The notes under the pieces: model-generated | What the model was told of the DNA's origin: nothing | What the model saw: the letters and a program-made list of their open reading frames with translations, nothing else | The model's database searches: none | Program-made: the position numbers and the translations under genes | Part shown: piece after piece, positions 27,142 to 36,103 of the stretch | Layout of the letters: each line of letters begins with the position of its first letter | Position numbering within the stretch: position 1 is the first letter of the stretch | Assembly: GCF_000429485.1 (NCBI RefSeq) | Contig: NZ_KE386910.1 | Span: 142,743 to 206,742, forward strand | Source: Aliagarivorans marinus DSM 23064 | GTDB taxonomy: Bacteria > Pseudomonadota > Gammaproteobacteria > Enterobacterales > Celerinatantimonadaceae | Length of the DNA: 64,000 nucleotides | Reading direction: 5' to 3'

Positions 27142-27693
27142 GTGGTACCTGCTGCAGCCGTTCTAGCGGGCGGATTATCGACAAGGATGGGTCAGGACAA
27201 GGCCTTGCTACCATGGCAAGGCAAAACGTGGTTGCAACACAGCATGGAGCTATTAGCGCAGCTGTGCCAACAGTGCTATGTAAGCGGCAATTACGAAGGT
27301 TTCGCTTGTATCCCGGATCTATATGAAAAACGAGGCCCCCTCGGTGGCATTGCAAGCTGTCTTAATGCCAAACCGAGCAAGTCTGCATGGCTGTTTTGTC
27401 CGGTCGATATGCCGTTGTTATCGTTAAGCGCGCTAGAGCAGCTTGTTCACAGTTATCAATCAAAGCCCGGCAGTTATCACTTTCAAGACTCGCTCTTTCC
27501 CCTTATCGTGCAAAACACCCCTGACACTCGCGCGGTTATTTCACAACAACTCGCTCAGGGAGACTACCGCCTTCGCGCTTTTCTCAAGACGATTCAAAGC
27601 GAAGCGCTAGTAAGCAGCGAGCAACCCGCGGTATTTGGAAACGTGAATACGCCCCAGCAGTGGCGTGACATACAACAATTAAGGAGTAACTAA
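27142..27693 (+). CDS. mobA: Molybdenum cofactor guanylyltransferase MobA
   Basis: The 183-residue nucleotidyltransferase attaches GMP to Mo-molybdopterin to give the MGD cofactor needed by NapA. The signature LAGGLSTRMGQDKALLPW starts near residue 8, and KRGPLGGIASCL and CPVDMPLL are the other conserved blocks. The start is GTG at 27142 with AAGGG upstream; no ATG is available before the GTP-binding loop. The stop overlaps moaB by one base (TAATG). mobB is not in the window. Confidence 0.93.
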   Translation: MVPAAAVLAGGLSTRMGQDKALLPWQGKTWLQHSMELLAQLCQQCYVSGNYEGFACIPDLYEKRGPLGGIASCLNAKPSKSAWLFCPVDMPLLSLSALEQLVHSYQSKPGSYHFQDSLFPLIVQNTPDTRAVISQQLAQGDYRLRAFLKTIQSEALVSSEQPAVFGNVNTPQQWRDIQQLRSN

Positions 27694-28220
27694 TGGGCCA
27701 TTTGGCAAGTGCAGAAAAAAAGCCATTGCGCGTGGCAGTTCTTACCGTATCTGATACCCGAACCGAGGAAAACGATACCTCGGGTGCTTTTCTGGTCGAG
27801 GCGCTAAGCGAAGCCGGTCATAAGGTTGCAGACAAGCAGATCGTTATCGATGACGTATATAAGCTGCGCGCCATCGTGAGCAAATGGATTGCGGACCCAA
27901 CTATCCAATGTGTTATCTCAACGGGAGGCACTGGTTTTACTGAGCGTGATAACACTCCCGAAGCGCTAAGCGTATTGTTTGATAAACCCATCGAAGGCTT
28001 CGGTGAGCTGTTCCGCTATGTGTCGTACCAAGAGATCGGTACCTCAACCGTGCAAAGTCGTGCTATTGCCGGAATGGCAAACAAGACGGCCATCTTCTGC
28101 GTGCCCGGTTCAACCAACGCCTGCAAAACAGCTTGGAACAGCATCTTGCTTGAGCAGCTAGACTCGACCCACAAGCCGTGTAACTTTGCCCCTCATGTCA
28201 AGGAGGTGGACGCTTGCTAA
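27693..28220 (+). CDS. moaB: Molybdenum cofactor biosynthesis protein MoaB
   Basis: This 175-residue member of the MoaB/MogA family adenylylates molybdopterin or has an accessory role. The motifs [19 protein letters not shown] and [18 protein letters not shown] match MoaB rather than MogA. No mogA is in the window, so MoaB may serve as the adenylyltransferase here. The ATG is coupled to the mobA stop. The 3' end contains the strong AAGGAGGTGG site of moaC. Confidence 0.93.
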   Translation: MGHLASAEKKPLRVAVLTVSDTRTEENDTSGAFLVEALSEAGHKVADKQIVIDDVYKLRAIVSKWIADPTIQCVISTGGTGFTERDNTPEALSVLFDKPIEGFGELFRYVSYQEIGTSTVQSRAIAGMANKTAIFCVPGSTNACKTAWNSILLEQLDSTHKPCNFAPHVKEVDAC

Positions 28221-28735
28221 GTCATTTGAACCACAACGGCGAGGCAGAGATGGTTGATGTCTCTGCTAAGCAGCAGACGGTGCGCGAGGCGCGTGCTCAG
28301 GCGCGAGTCTCGCTATCCGCCCAGTGCTGGGCGGCGCTATCTGCCGAGAACAATCCTAAGGGCGAAGTACTAGGTTGCGCTCGGCTTGCGGGCATTATGG
28401 CGGCCAAGAAGACCAGCGACCTTATTCCTTTGTGTCATCCCTTGATGATCTCCAAGGTGGCTATCGAGTTTGAGTTGGACGAGGCGCAGTATCAGATCCG
28501 GGTGGAAAGCCGAGTGCGACTAACTGGCACGACCGGCGTCGAGATGGAGGCATTAACCGCAGCCAGTGTCGCAGCACTTACCATCTACGATATGCTCAAA
28601 GCGGTTCAAAAAGACATCGTGATCAGCGAGGTAAAGCTTTTGGAGAAAAGCGGCGGTAAGTCAGGCCACTTTATCGCAGAGCCAGGTGGCGAGCAGCATA
28701 CTAACACCAAGCAGGGAGCTTGCGATGAAGATTAA
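28214..28735 (+). CDS. moaC: Cyclic pyranopterin monophosphate synthase MoaC
   Basis: The 173-residue enzyme converts 3',8-cyclo-GTP to cyclic pyranopterin monophosphate, after Moa[10 protein letters not shown], the catalytic region [15 protein letters not shown] and [19 protein letters not shown] are family hallmarks. The start is TTG at 28214, matching the length of the E. coli N-terminus and lying behind AAGGAGGTGG. It overlaps moaB by 7 nt and moaD by 11 nt. Confidence 0.94.
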   Translation: MLSHLNHNGEAEMVDVSAKQQTVREARAQARVSLSAQCWAALSAENNPKGEVLGCARLAGIMAAKKTSDLIPLCHPLMISKVAIEFELDEAQYQIRVESRVRLTGTTGVEMEALTAASVAALTIYDMLKAVQKDIVISEVKLLEKSGGKSGHFIAEPGGEQHTNTKQGACDED

Positions 28736-28970
28736 CGTACGTTTGTTCGCGCGCCTACGCGAGCAATTGGGCGATAGCGTTCAGTGTGAATGCCCAGAAG
28801 GTGCAACGGTAGCGGCACTTACCGACCAGTTAGCTTCAAAGGGCGACAGTTGGGCGCAGTTAAAGTCGCAAGAGATCCTCTGCGCAGTCAATCAACAGCA
28901 AGTCAGTGGCGAGCATCGTTTGGCAGACAATGACGAAGTCGCCTTTTTCCCTCCGGTCACAGGCGGATAG
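28725..28970 (+). CDS. moaD: Molybdopterin synthase sulfur carrier subunit MoaD
   Basis: The 81-residue ubiquitin-like protein ends in the required GG (FFPPVTGG), whose C-terminal thiocarboxylate donates sulfur. The frame is open further upstream, but ATG at 28725 gives [16 protein letters not shown], the family N-terminus, behind GCAGGGAG. It overlaps moaC and is 4 nt from moaE. The activating enzyme MoeB is not in the window. Confidence 0.93.
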   Translation: MKINVRLFARLREQLGDSVQCECPEGATVAALTDQLASKGDSWAQLKSQEILCAVNQQQVSGEHRLADNDEVAFFPPVTGG

Positions 28971-28974
28971 TCGG

Positions 28975-29418
28975 GTGATTTCAGTACAAAAAGAGGACTT
29001 CGATGTTGCTGCGCTATACCAAGCCCTGCAGCAGAACCCATCAAGCGGCGCCGTGGTGACATTCACCGGTCTGGTGCGCGATCTCAACCTCGGCACGGCA
29101 GTCAACGCGCTGTTTATCGAACACTACCCGGGCATGACAGAACGCGCGCTCTCGGATATTGCCTCGCAGGCCAAACTGCGCTGGCCGATTAACGATGTGG
29201 CAGTGGTGCATCGGGTAGGCCGGTTAGAGGTCAATCAGCAAATCGTGTTTGTCGGCGTTAATTCCGCCCACCGTCAGGCAGCTTTTGATGCCTGCGAGTT
29301 CATAATGGACTACCTTAAAACCTCAGCGCCTTTTTGGAAAAAGGAGCTTAGCGACCAAGGAGAACAATGGCTCGAGCAGAGAGAAAGCGACCGGCTTGCC
29401 AGCAAGCGCTGGTCTTAA
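28975..29418 (+). CDS. moaE: Molybdopterin synthase catalytic subunit MoaE
   Basis: The 147-residue subunit forms a heterotetramer with MoaD and makes molybdopterin. GAVVTFTGLVRD, FIEHYPGMTE, VHRVGRLEVN and FIMDYLKTSAPFWKKE are conserved, with the catalytic Lys in the last block. The start is GTG at 28975, just after the moaD stop; upstream in-frame ATGs fall inside moaD and would add unrelated residues. Its last 52 nt overlap modA. Confidence 0.93.
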   Translation: MISVQKEDFDVAALYQALQQNPSSGAVVTFTGLVRDLNLGTAVNALFIEHYPGMTERALSDIASQAKLRWPINDVAVVHRVGRLEVNQQIVFVGVNSAHRQAAFDACEFIMDYLKTSAPFWKKELSDQGEQWLEQRESDRLASKRWS

Positions 29419-30143
29419 GCTTACTGAGCATAGTATTTTCGTGGGTGCCAGCCGGCGCCCATACCCTCGATATCGGTGTATCGAGTAACTTCGAGCCTGC
29501 CTTGCAAGCGTTGGTGAAAGGTTATCAGCAACGCACCCATATGCCTCACCTGCGGATTAAAGCCGCCTCTAGCGGTGTTCTTTACCAGCAAATTCTACAG
29601 GGCGAAGAGATAGACATTTTCTTTTCTGCCGATAAGTTGCGGCCGAAGCTTTTGCATGATGGTGGTGTAGCATCGCGTATTAGCGCTTATGTGCGAGGCC
29701 GCTTAGTGTTTTGGGCGCCAAGCACCAGTAAAGGTGAACAGGGAAGAGTGGATCAGTCCACCTGGCAGAATTGGCAGCAACCGTATGTGTTAGCTAATCC
29801 GCTTAATGCTCCTTATGGCATTGCTGCTAAGCAGGTGATTAGCCAAACCGATGGTCGTGCAACGCCGGTTATCGCCAGCGACGTAGAACAAGCCTACCAT
29901 TTCATTTTGGCAGATCGGGTCCCGGCTGGCTTTGTCTCGCTGGCTCAAGTGATTTACCAGCCTGCTGGAGACTACTGGTTAGTCCCGCAGCACTACTATC
30001 AACCCTTAGAGCAGTTTTACGCCGTTCTTGATGAAACCAAAGAAGTCAGTGAGCTTTTGGCGTTTATCGAATCAGAAGAGGGGCGCGCAATCCTTAAAGC
30101 CTTTGGCTACGCGCCGCTCGAAGAAAGCCAAGCGTCACACTAG
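29367..30143 (+). CDS. modA: Molybdate-binding periplasmic protein, ModA-like
   Basis: The 258-residue ABC transporter substrate-binding protein has an N-terminal signal peptide (to about AGA at 31). SSNFEPALQAL, KAASSGVLYQQILQGEEIDIFFSAD, LANPLNAPYGIAAKQV and VPAGFVSLAQV follow the ModA fold; the Ser residues early in the protein are the usual oxyanion ligands. The ATG at 29367 is inside moaE behind AAGGAGAAC, so it is coupled. The permease modB and ATPase modC are not adjacent, which is unusual. It overlaps the convergent moeA by 9 nt. A tungstate or other oxyanion specificity is possible. Confidence 0.85.
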   Translation: MARAERKRPACQQALVLSLLSIVFSWVPAGAHTLDIGVSSNFEPALQALVKGYQQRTHMPHLRIKAASSGVLYQQILQGEEIDIFFSADKLRPKLLHDGGVASRISAYVRGRLVFWAPSTSKGEQGRVDQSTWQNWQQPYVLANPLNAPYGIAAKQVISQTDGRATPVIASDVEQAYHFILADRVPAGFVSLAQVIYQPAGDYWLVPQHYYQPLEQFYAVLDETKEVSELLAFIESEEGRAILKAFGYAPLEESQASH

Positions 30144-31361
30144 TGGTGCCCGGAACATTTCCACGTTAACCCGTTCACCTTTTGCAACTGCACCGCGCTC
30201 GCGCTCCAGTACAATAAAACAGTTGGCATCGCTCAGGCTACTGAACACACCACTGCCTTGAGCCCCGGTGGTCGTCACTACGGGGTTACCGTCTTCGTCA
30301 CAACCTAAGATGCCGCGTTGGAAGTCGGTTCGACCGGGCGACTTACGTATAGCGCAGCCCGCCTTAACTTTCAGGCTAGTCGGTGACGGGCGGTCCCAGC
30401 CCATTGCGCTCGCCAGCATCGGCATGGCGAGCTGATAGAAGGTCACAATCGCTGACACCGGGTTACCGGGTAGTCCGATGAAGTGACTATCGCCAATAGG
30501 CCCATAGGCGAAGGGTTTACCGGGCTTCATCGCCAGTTTCCAGAACGCGACTTTGCCTAACTCGTCCAATACCGTCTTGGTGTAATCTGCATCGCCTACT
30601 GATACCCCGCCACTGCAGATAATGATGTCTGCGAGTTCACTGGCATGGACATAGGCGTCACGAATAGCGTGATAGTCATCTTTGATTACGCCTAAGTCGA
30701 ACAGCTCAATCGGTAACTTGGATAGCATTGCGTGCAAGGCGAAACGGTTGCTGTCATAAATCGCCCCGGGAGCAAGTGGTGTACCGGGTTGGGTAAGCTC
30801 GTCTCCGGTGGATAGGAGCGCTACTTTAAGGCGTGTACGCACCATAGCGCTGGCTATCCCCAAACTGGCCAGTCGTCCGATATCGGCCGTCTTTAACTGA
30901 TGACCCGCTGGAATTGCTGTTTCACCTTGCTTGATATCTTCACCTGCACGACGAATGTTTGAACTCGCCTTGTATTTTAAGATGCGTACCACGTTGTCGG
31001 TTGTTTCGGTGTTTTCCTGCATTACCACCGTATCTGCATTGGGCGGGATAGGCGCACCGGTCATAATGCGTACGCACTCGCCGGGTTGTAGTGGCAAATC
31101 GTCGTAATCACCGGCCAGTACGCTACCTCTTATGGTCAGCGTGTCGCCTTCAAGTGATGCTGCGTTAAAAGCGTAGCCATCCATTGCGCTGTTATCGAAC
31201 GCGGGAACATTGATGGGGCTGACGATAGCCTGTGCAGTGATTCGTCCAAGTAAATCGCTAAGCTCGACACTTTCTTCGCCACAAAGCAGCGGCACTTGTT
31301 GGGTCAATTGAGTAAGGGCGGTGTGGAAGTCGAGAAGTCCGGGGCTTGCGCATTGGTCCAT
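30135..31361 (-). CDS. moeA: Molybdopterin molybdotransferase MoeA
   Basis: The 408-residue protein inserts molybdate into adenylylated molybdopterin. Family blocks are VPAFDNSAMDGYAF, RIMTGAPIPPNADTVVMQE, STGDEL, ICSGGVSVGDADYTK and GLPGNPVSA. The open frame extends 58 codons upstream, but that extension has no family similarity. ATG at 31361 gives a length close to E. coli MoeA (411). It is the only cofactor gene on the minus strand and faces modA. Confidence 0.93.
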   Translation of the reverse strand: MDQCASPGLLDFHTALTQLTQQVPLLCGEESVELSDLLGRITAQAIVSPINVPAFDNSAMDGYAFNAASLEGDTLTIRGSVLAGDYDDLPLQPGECVRIMTGAPIPPNADTVVMQENTETTDNVVRILKYKASSNIRRAGEDIKQGETAIPAGHQLKTADIGRLASLGIASAMVRTRLKVALLSTGDELTQPGTPLAPGAIYDSNRFALHAMLSKLPIELFDLGVIKDDYHAIRDAYVHASELADIIICSGGVSVGDADYTKTVLDELGKVAFWKLAMKPGKPFAYGPIGDSHFIGLPGNPVSAIVTFYQLAMPMLASAMGWDRPSPTSLKVKAGCAIRKSPGRTDFQRGILGCDEDGNPVVTTTGAQGSGVFSSLSDANCFIVLERERGAVAKGERVNVEMFRAPLV

Positions 31362-31639
31362 AGGGGCAGTTTGTCCTTGCTTTATTGCGTTTGCGCTAGC
31401 ATTACAAATCTTTTGATTTAGAACAATGGAAGCGCAATGTTTCAGATTCCTTACATTGCTCTTGGCGTGCAGATCAACTAAAATGAGATCCAGCTCATGA
31501 ATACAGCACGTGACAACTGCGCTTTTAATCCACATCGATTAATAGTAGTTAGGTCGTTTGAAAGTCTTTCATTCATCTAGGCAGACAACGGTTAAGTGCG
31601 CTTCAGGACGATAAGAGCGCTGAAAATATTGGGGATACT

Positions 31640-32242
31640 ATGCTTACCGAGCACCAAAACAGCTTGGAAATTAGAGCGATTACTTGTCTGGAACTTTACC
31701 AGTTCTGCGACATTTTAATGGAAGCGGCCAACTGGGCCGAGCATACCGGCGAACAGTTCTGGACCGGTAAAGATATTACTCCCCATGCCTTACTCGCTAA
31801 GTACCGCTTAGACGAGATGTTCCTTGGTTTCAGTCGTGGCGTCCCCGTCGCTGCGATGGTTCTGAATAATCAAACCCACAGCCTTCAGCTAGACGAGAAA
31901 AGCACCCGCGAAAGCATGTTTATGCGTAAGCTTACTGTACGCCGTGATTATGCGGGTGTTGGCTACGCCAAGCAGATGGTGGACTGGTCGCGCCGCTTTG
32001 CGACAGAACGCGGTTATACCCTGCTTAATTTGATTTGTGAATGCAATAATCATCGCTTGCGTTGGACCCTTGGCCAGTTTGGCTTTAACGAGCTCGATGG
32101 GGTTAACGGTAAAGGCAAACCCACTCGCTTCTTCCAACTCGACCTCGACAAGTGCGCCATCCCCATCAGTAAGCACGCCAAACAATCCTTCGCTCAAGAA
32201 CTTCTATCCAGCCCAACGCCCATCAACCCCTTGTTGAATTGA
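31640..32242 (+). CDS. GNAT-like N-acetyltransferase family protein
   Basis: A 200-residue protein with the GNAT core in its middle: strand FMRKLTVRRDYAGVGYAKQM (about 94-113) carries the acetyl-CoA-binding V-R/K-x-x-G-x-G/A turn, then an amphipathic helix and LLNLICECNN. The acceptor substrate is not recognisable. The ATG at 31640 follows GGGGA. The 278-nt upstream region, divergent from moeA, shows no clear motif. It sits just before the acylphosphatase gene, on the same strand. Confidence 0.7.
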   Translation: MLTEHQNSLEIRAITCLELYQFCDILMEAANWAEHTGEQFWTGKDITPHALLAKYRLDEMFLGFSRGVPVAAMVLNNQTHSLQLDEKSTRESMFMRKLTVRRDYAGVGYAKQMVDWSRRFATERGYTLLNLICECNNHRLRWTLGQFGFNELDGVNGKGKPTRFFQLDLDKCAIPISKHAKQSFAQELLSSPTPINPLLN

Positions 32243-32280
32243 GCGCCGCGTTAGCAGGCTTATTAGGGCAGGGCAATTCG

Positions 32281-32556
32281 ATGAAACGACTCCACGCATT
32301 GATTAGCGGAAAAGTGCAAGGAGTCGGTTTTCGCTACTTCACCCAGAAGCAAGCAAACACTCTGTCTCTTGTAGGGATCGCGCGCAATCTAGCTGATGGC
32401 CGGGTTGAAGTGATTGCAGAAGGCGATGAGCAATCACTTAAAGCTTTGCAGCAGTGGTTACAGCGAGGGTCGCCGGCAGCAAATGTGGAGTCTGTCAGCG
32501 TCATTGCACTTAACGAGATTACTGACAGAACCTATTCTCAATTCAGCACCAACTAA
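32281..32556 (+). CDS. Acylphosphatase
   Basis: The 91-residue enzyme hydrolyses acylphosphates. The signature GKVQGVGFRYFTQKQA contains the catalytic Arg, and GIARNLADGRVEVIAEG contains the catalytic Asn. The frame opens at 32239, but ATG at 32281 has AGGGCAGGG upstream and gives the family length. It is related to E. coli YccX. A terminator follows. Confidence 0.93.
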   Translation: MKRLHALISGKVQGVGFRYFTQKQANTLSLVGIARNLADGRVEVIAEGDEQSLKALQQWLQRGSPAANVESVSVIALNEITDRTYSQFSTN

Positions 32557-32584
32557 AAAGCCCACGCAAAGGTGGGCTTTTTTG
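32555..32584. terminator. Bidirectional terminator between acylphosphatase gene and metG
   Basis: The stem AAGCCCAC/GTGGGCTT with a 6-nt loop is flanked by five A on the left and a run of T on the right. It serves both convergent genes. Confidence 0.88.
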
Positions 32585-32602
32585 GTACTTAGTTGAGCGT
32601 GT

Positions 32603-34657
32603 TTACATTACTCGCATGCCAGGCTGGGCACCGTCGTCTGGGTTCAGGAGCCAAATGTCCTTGCCACCTGGGCCCGCGGCCAGCACCATACCTTCTGACA
32701 CGCCAAAACGCATCTTACGTGGCGCTAGGTTTGCGACCATCACGGTGAGCTTACCTTCAAGGTCTTCTGGCTGGTAAGCCGACTTAATGCCAGAGAACAC
32801 CTGACGAGTCTCATTCCCCAAATCCAACTCGAGACGCAGCAACTTGTTGGCCTCTTTTACGTGTTCAGCCTTAACGATGCGCGCGATGCGCAAATCAACC
32901 TTAGCGAAGTCGTCAAAGCTAATGGTGTCGGCAATTGGCTCGATATCGCTGCTGGTGGCAGGCGCTTGTGCTGGCGCATCCGATTTAACCGGCGCAGTGG
33001 CTGCTGCCAGATTTTCTTTGGATGCTTCAACCATGGCTTCAACGTCTTTGCTGTCGATGCGCTGCATCAGGGCCTTAAATGGCTGAATGGTTTGACCAAA
33101 CATGGTGGTCTCTAAACCGGCCCAAGTAAGCTCACGGCCCAAGAAGGCTTCAACTTTGGATGCTAGCTCAGGTACCACTGGCTTGAGATAGGTCAGCAGG
33201 ATGCGGAACAACTCGATAGCTAGCGAACAAACGTTGTGCGCCTGAACCATGGTTTCCTCAGCCTTAGCCAGCTGCCAGGGGGCTTGCTCTGCTATGTATT
33301 GGTTCGCTTTGTCGGCCAGCGCCATAATCTCGCGCATTGCTTTACCAAACTCGCGTTGCTCGTAGAGCTCGGCGATGGTGTCTTGGGCTGCCAGGAACTC
33401 GTCGAGCAAATCAACGTTGGCGCACTCTAAGGCCAGGGTCGCGTCAAAACGCTTGGTAATAAAGCCAGCGGTGCGACTGGCGATGTTGATCACTTTACCA
33501 ATGAGATCTGAGTTCACGCGTTGGGTGAAATCTTCTAGGTTTAAGTCGATATCCACGATGCGGTTATTAAGCTTAGCCGCGTAGTAGTAACGCAGGTACT
33601 CTGGCTGGAGGTGATCCAAGTAGGTGCGCGCCTTAATAAAGGTGCCACGCGATTTAGACATCTTCTCACCGTTTACGGTCACGTAGCCATGAGCAAACAC
33701 ATTGTTTGGCTTACGGTAGCCGGCACCTTCCAGCATTGCAGGCCAGAACAGGCTGTGGAAATAGATGATGTCTTTACCGATGAAGTGGTACACCTCGGCG
33801 TCAGAGTCTTTTGACCAGAATGCATCGAAGTCGAGATCTTCGCGCTTGTCACACAGGTTTTTAAAGCTGCCCATGTAACCGATAGGCGCATCTAGCCATA
33901 CATAGAAGTATTTTCCTTCGGCGCCGGGGATCTCAAAGCCAAAGTAAGGTGCGTCGCGGCTGATATCCCACTGCTGCAGGCCTTGCTCGAACCATTCGTT
34001 CATCTTATTGGCCATTTCATCTTGCAGCGAGCCAGACGCAGTCCACTCTTTTAGCATGCCTTCAAATGCTGGCAGGTCGAAGAAGAAGTGTTCTGAGTCT
34101 TTCAGTACCGGCTCTGCGCCGGAGATAACCGACTTAGGTGATTTCAGATCGGTTGGCGAGTAGGTGGCGCCACATACTTCACAGTTATCACCGTTTTGGT
34201 CTTCTGCGCCACATTTCGGGCAGGTGCCTTTTACAAAGCGATCCGGCAGGAACATGCCTTTCTCAGGATCGAACAGCTGAGAGATAGTGCGGGTCTTAAT
34301 GTGGCCGCTTTCTTTCAGCTTCAGGTAGATGCTTTGCGCCAGCTCGCGGTTCTCGTCGCTGTGGGTGCTGTGGTAGTTATCGAACTTCACCAGAAAATCA
34401 GAGAAGTCACTGCTGTGCTCAGTGTGCACCTGGTTGATCATCTCTTCCGGCGTAATACCCATCTGCTGAGCTTTCAGCATGATTGGGGTACCGTGGGCGT
34501 CGTCCGCACATACATAGATACAGTTATGACCACGCAGCTGTTGGAAACGAACCCATATGTCGGTTTGGATGTACTCCAACATGTGGCCAAGGTGAATCGG
34601 GCCGTTTGCATAAGGGAGGGCGCTGGTAACAAGAATGTTTCTTTGTTGTTCTGTCAT
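32603..34657 (-). CDS. metG: Methionyl-tRNA synthetase
   Basis: The 684-residue class I synthetase charges tRNA-Met. The HIGH-type motif is PIHLGHMLE near residue 20. The zinc knuckle CPKCG...CEVCG lies near 145-165, and KMSKS is in [11 protein letters not shown] near 335. A C-terminal EMAP/OB-type tRNA-binding domain (about 580-684, [15 protein letters not shown] onward) is linked by an Ala/Pro-rich spacer. It is divergent from udk with 177 nt between the chosen starts. Confidence 0.98.
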   Translation of the reverse strand: MTEQQRNILVTSALPYANGPIHLGHMLEYIQTDIWVRFQQLRGHNCIYVCADDAHGTPIMLKAQQMGITPEEMINQVHTEHSSDFSDFLVKFDNYHSTHSDENRELAQSIYLKLKESGHIKTRTISQLFDPEKGMFLPDRFVKGTCPKCGAEDQNGDNCEVCGATYSPTDLKSPKSVISGAEPVLKDSEHFFFDLPAFEGMLKEWTASGSLQDEMANKMNEWFEQGLQQWDISRDAPYFGFEIPGAEGKYFYVWLDAPIGYMGSFKNLCDKREDLDFDAFWSKDSDAEVYHFIGKDIIYFHSLFWPAMLEGAGYRKPNNVFAHGYVTVNGEKMSKSRGTFIKARTYLDHLQPEYLRYYYAAKLNNRIVDIDLNLEDFTQRVNSDLIGKVINIASRTAGFITKRFDATLALECANVDLLDEFLAAQDTIAELYEQREFGKAMREIMALADKANQYIAEQAPWQLAKAEETMVQAHNVCSLAIELFRILLTYLKPVVPELASKVEAFLGRELTWAGLETTMFGQTIQPFKALMQRIDSKDVEAMVEASKENLAAATAPVKSDAPAQAPATSSDIEPIADTISFDDFAKVDLRIARIVKAEHVKEANKLLRLELDLGNETRQVFSGIKSAYQPEDLEGKLTVMVANLAPRKMRFGVSEGMVLAAGPGGKDIWLLNPDDGAQPGMRVM

Positions 34658-34834
34658 GAGATCTACTTCGTGCCAAAGCGAATTGATTAATCGGATAGGG
34701 CGCTAATACTACCTCAAGCGGCATGGAATGCCTAGGCTGGAAAGGCCGCATAGCGTGCTTAAGTATGTGATTCTTTGGATGACGTAACCAATTACAAGGC
34801 CTATAATTTACGCCAAATCCTCCAGGTAGTTCCC

Positions 34835-35482
34835 ATGAATAATCAAGATCGTCATTGTGTCGTTATCGGCATTGCTGGTGCATCTGCATCCGGCAAAAGT
34901 TTATTTGCAAAAAGCATCGTCAGAGACATCCGCCATGAGTTAGGCAAGGAGACCATTTCGGTAGTAGCAGAGGATAGCTACTACAACGACCAAAGCCATT
35001 TAACCATGGAGCAGCGGGTTCAAACCAACTACGACCATCCTTCTGCGATGGACCACGAGCTGCTGGTGGAGCAGATCAAACAGTTAAAACAGGGCAAAAG
35101 CATCGACTGCCCGGTTTATAGCTATACCGAACACAACCGTACCGCCGAGACCAAGAACATCGCTTCCGCCCAAGTTGTGGTCGTTGAAGGGATCTTGTTG
35201 CTAACCGATCCTGCCATCCGTGAGCAGCTGGACATCAGCATCTTTATCGATACGCCGTTGGACATTTGCCTAGCGCGCCGTATTCAGCGCGATGTGAAAG
35301 AGCGCGGGCGTTCACTCGATTCGATTCTGGCCCAGTACCATGCTACGGTTCGCCCAATGTTCCTGCAGTTTATCGAGCCTTCCAAGCAATATGCTGATGT
35401 GATCATTCCGCGCGGCGGAAAGAACAAAATCGCCATTGATATTATTAATTCAAAGATCCGCCACTTGTTGGCATCGCAGTAA
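34835..35482 (+). CDS. udk: Uridine kinase
   Basis: The 215-residue enzyme phosphorylates uridine and cytidine in pyrimidine salvage. Walker [12 protein letters not shown] is near the N-terminus, with [24 protein letters not shown] and [12 protein letters not shown] matching E. coli Udk. The frame opens 20 codons earlier, but ATG at 34835 fits homology, and TATAAT at 34802-34807 would be the -10 element, placing the upstream codons outside the transcript. dcd and asmA follow as in E. coli. Confidence 0.95.
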   Translation: MNNQDRHCVVIGIAGASASGKSLFAKSIVRDIRHELGKETISVVAEDSYYNDQSHLTMEQRVQTNYDHPSAMDHELLVEQIKQLKQGKSIDCPVYSYTEHNRTAETKNIASAQVVVVEGILLLTDPAIREQLDISIFIDTPLDICLARRIQRDVKERGRSLDSILAQYHATVRPMFLQFIEPSKQYADVIIPRGGKNKIAIDIINSKIRHLLASQ

Positions 35483-35494
35483 CGGAGTTATTCA

Positions 35495-36076
35495 ATGCGT
35501 CTGTGTGACCGAGACATAAAAGCCTACTTAGCCGAACAACGTATCAAGATCGATCCCGCGCCAAGTGAAGACACCATTTCAGGTGTTAGCGTGGACGTGC
35601 GTTTGGGCAACTCTTTCCGCGTGTTTAACGACCATACCGCGCCTTATATTGATTTAAGTGGTCCACGCGAGCAGGTAAGCCAACAGCTGGAAAAGGTGAT
35701 GAGCGACGAGATCCTGATTGAGGATGGCGACGCCTTCTTCCTCCACCCCGGTGAGCTCGCGTTGGCTGTCACCTACGAAACCGTTACGCTGCCTGATGAT
35801 ATCGTCGGCTGGCTAGATGGACGCTCGTCGCTAGCGCGCCTGGGCCTGATGGTTCACGTAACCGCCCACCGTATCGATCCTGGCTGGAGTGGCCGCATCG
35901 TATTAGAGTTCTACAACTCCGGTAAGCTGCCTTTGGCGCTGCGCCCGAAAATGTGTATCGGCGCGCTTAACTTTGAAACCTTGTCTGGTAGCGCCGAGCG
36001 GCCATACAACAAGCGTGATAACGCTAAGTACAAAGACCAGCAAGGCGCTGTAGCGAGTCGAATCAACCAAGACTAA
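35495..36076 (+). CDS. dcd: dCTP deaminase
   Basis: The 193-residue homotrimeric enzyme deaminates dCTP to dUTP, the main source of dTMP precursor. The protein is the same length as E. coli Dcd and nearly collinear: [28 protein letters not shown] and HRIDPGWSG. The last two carry the catalytic Arg and Glu region. It begins 12 nt after udk. Confidence 0.97.
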   Translation: MRLCDRDIKAYLAEQRIKIDPAPSEDTISGVSVDVRLGNSFRVFNDHTAPYIDLSGPREQVSQQLEKVMSDEILIEDGDAFFLHPGELALAVTYETVTLPDDIVGWLDGRSSLARLGLMVHVTAHRIDPGWSGRIVLEFYNSGKLPLALRPKMCIGALNFETLSGSAERPYNKRDNAKYKDQQGAVASRINQD

Positions 36077-36103
36077 CCGCAAGTTTGAGCATAGGGATAT
36101 CTC

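Noticed and set aside
31362..31535. N-terminal extension of MoeA by 58 codons
   Set aside because: The added residues have no similarity to MoeA; the start at 31361 gives the usual length.
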